Both the position numbers and the translations under genes were made by a program. A stretch of DNA of 14,977 nt from an uncultured Clostridia bacterium (GTDB lineage: Bacteria > Bacillota_A > Clostridia > Christensenellales > CAG-138), in contig CAMORL010000028.1 in assembly GCA_946623765.1 (NCBI GenBank), positions 1 to 14,977 on the forward strand, given 5' to 3'. A model generated the notes under the pieces. That model saw only the letters and a program-made list of their open reading frames with translations. It had not been told where the DNA came from and did not search any database. Shown here in pieces: positions 14,688 to 14,977 of the stretch (its first letter is position 1; each line of letters begins with the position of its first letter).

Positions 14688-14977
14688 CATTCTGACCCTG
14701 TTTCCCGAAATGTTCGACGTGCTGAACGCGTCGATCCTCGGAAGAGCGCAGGCATCCGGCGTCCTTTCGATCCAAACGCACGACATCCGCGCGTATGCCG
14801 ACAACAAGCACAGAAAGACCGACGACTATCCGTTCGGCGGGGGAGCCGGACTTGTGATGATGGCGCAGCCGATCTTCGACTGCATGGCGGCGGTCTGCGG
14901 CGACGAGCGTCCGCATCGGATTCTTCTGACCCCGCGCGGCAAGCTTCTCACAAGCGAGCGCGCAAAGGAGCTTTCAA
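14677..14977 (+). CDS. trmD: tRNA (guanine-N1)-methyltransferase TrmD, N-terminal part (runs off the window)
   Basis: The first 100 codons of the SPOUT-class enzyme that makes m1G37 in tRNAs and so guards the reading frame. Seen: MRIDILTLFPEMFDVLNASILGRA with TTG read as the initiator, then HDIRAYADNKHRKTDDYPFGGGAGLVMMAQPIFD, and ILLTPRGK, which begins the knotted SAM-binding fold. The quoted pieces are the usual TrmD N-terminal landmarks. The TTG start at 14677 is supported by a near-perfect AAGGAGGT (14661-14668), 8 nt upstream inside rimM. The 3' part, with the rest of the knot and the C-terminal domain, lies beyond 14977. Gene order after khpA and rimM is as in other Bacillota. Confidence 0.95.
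   Translation, partial: MRIDILTLFPEMFDVLNASILGRAQASGVLSIQTHDIRAYADNKHRKTDDYPFGGGAGLVMMAQPIFDCMAAVCGDERPHRILLTPRGKLLTSERAKELS

Overview
The window is about 15 kb of GC-rich bacterial chromosome with dense, mostly co-directional genes. Three gene blocks point to a Bacillota (Firmicutes) member, most likely a high-GC Clostridia lineage. They are the order yybS-gdpP-rplI-dnaB, the order ylxM-ffh-rpsP-khpA-rimM-trmD, and a coiled-coil-bearing RND pump of the type seen in Gram-positives. I cannot place it to genus. No rRNA, tRNA, CRISPR array, insertion sequence or prophage gene is visible.

Layout. (1) Positions 1-262: the 3' end of thrS and its terminator. (2) Positions 273-5191, plus strand: a sigma-A type promoter drives a DUF2232 membrane protein (YybS-like), the c-di-AMP phosphodiesterase GdpP, ribosomal protein L9 and the replicative helicase DnaB. 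This transcript ends at a terminator that looks usable from both strands. (3) Positions 5212-10207, minus strand: a very large RND exporter with a roughly 275-residue coiled-coil insertion, followed by a DUF218 (YdcF/SanA/ElyC-like) putative lipoprotein. (4) Positions 10273-11758, plus strand: a divergently transcribed PIG-V-like, GT-C fold glycosyltransferase with its own extended -10 promoter and terminator. (5) Positions 11761-11839: a short array of perfect hairpins separated by TGATG-type linkers, ending in a second strong terminator. (6) Positions 11857-14977, plus strand: a near-consensus promoter and a perfect inverted repeat at the predicted transcript 5' end. These precede the SRP/ribosome-maturation operon: ylxM, ffh, rpsP, khpA, rimM and the start of trmD, which runs off the window.

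How the genes fit together. The two housekeeping blocks serve replication (DnaB), ribosomes (L9, S16, RimM, TrmD), RNA binding (KhpA), co-translational membrane targeting (Ffh/YlxM) and c-di-AMP turnover (GdpP). Between them lies an envelope-related module of exporter, lipoprotein and membrane glycosyltransferase, on both strands. These two blocks lie far apart in Bacillus subtilis but only about 6.7 kb apart here. The least explained parts are the hairpin array at 11761-11811, the palindromes near the promoters, and the coiled-coil insertion in the exporter. No non-coding stretch exceeds 300 bases; the largest are 11732-11927 and 10152-10324, and both are described below.
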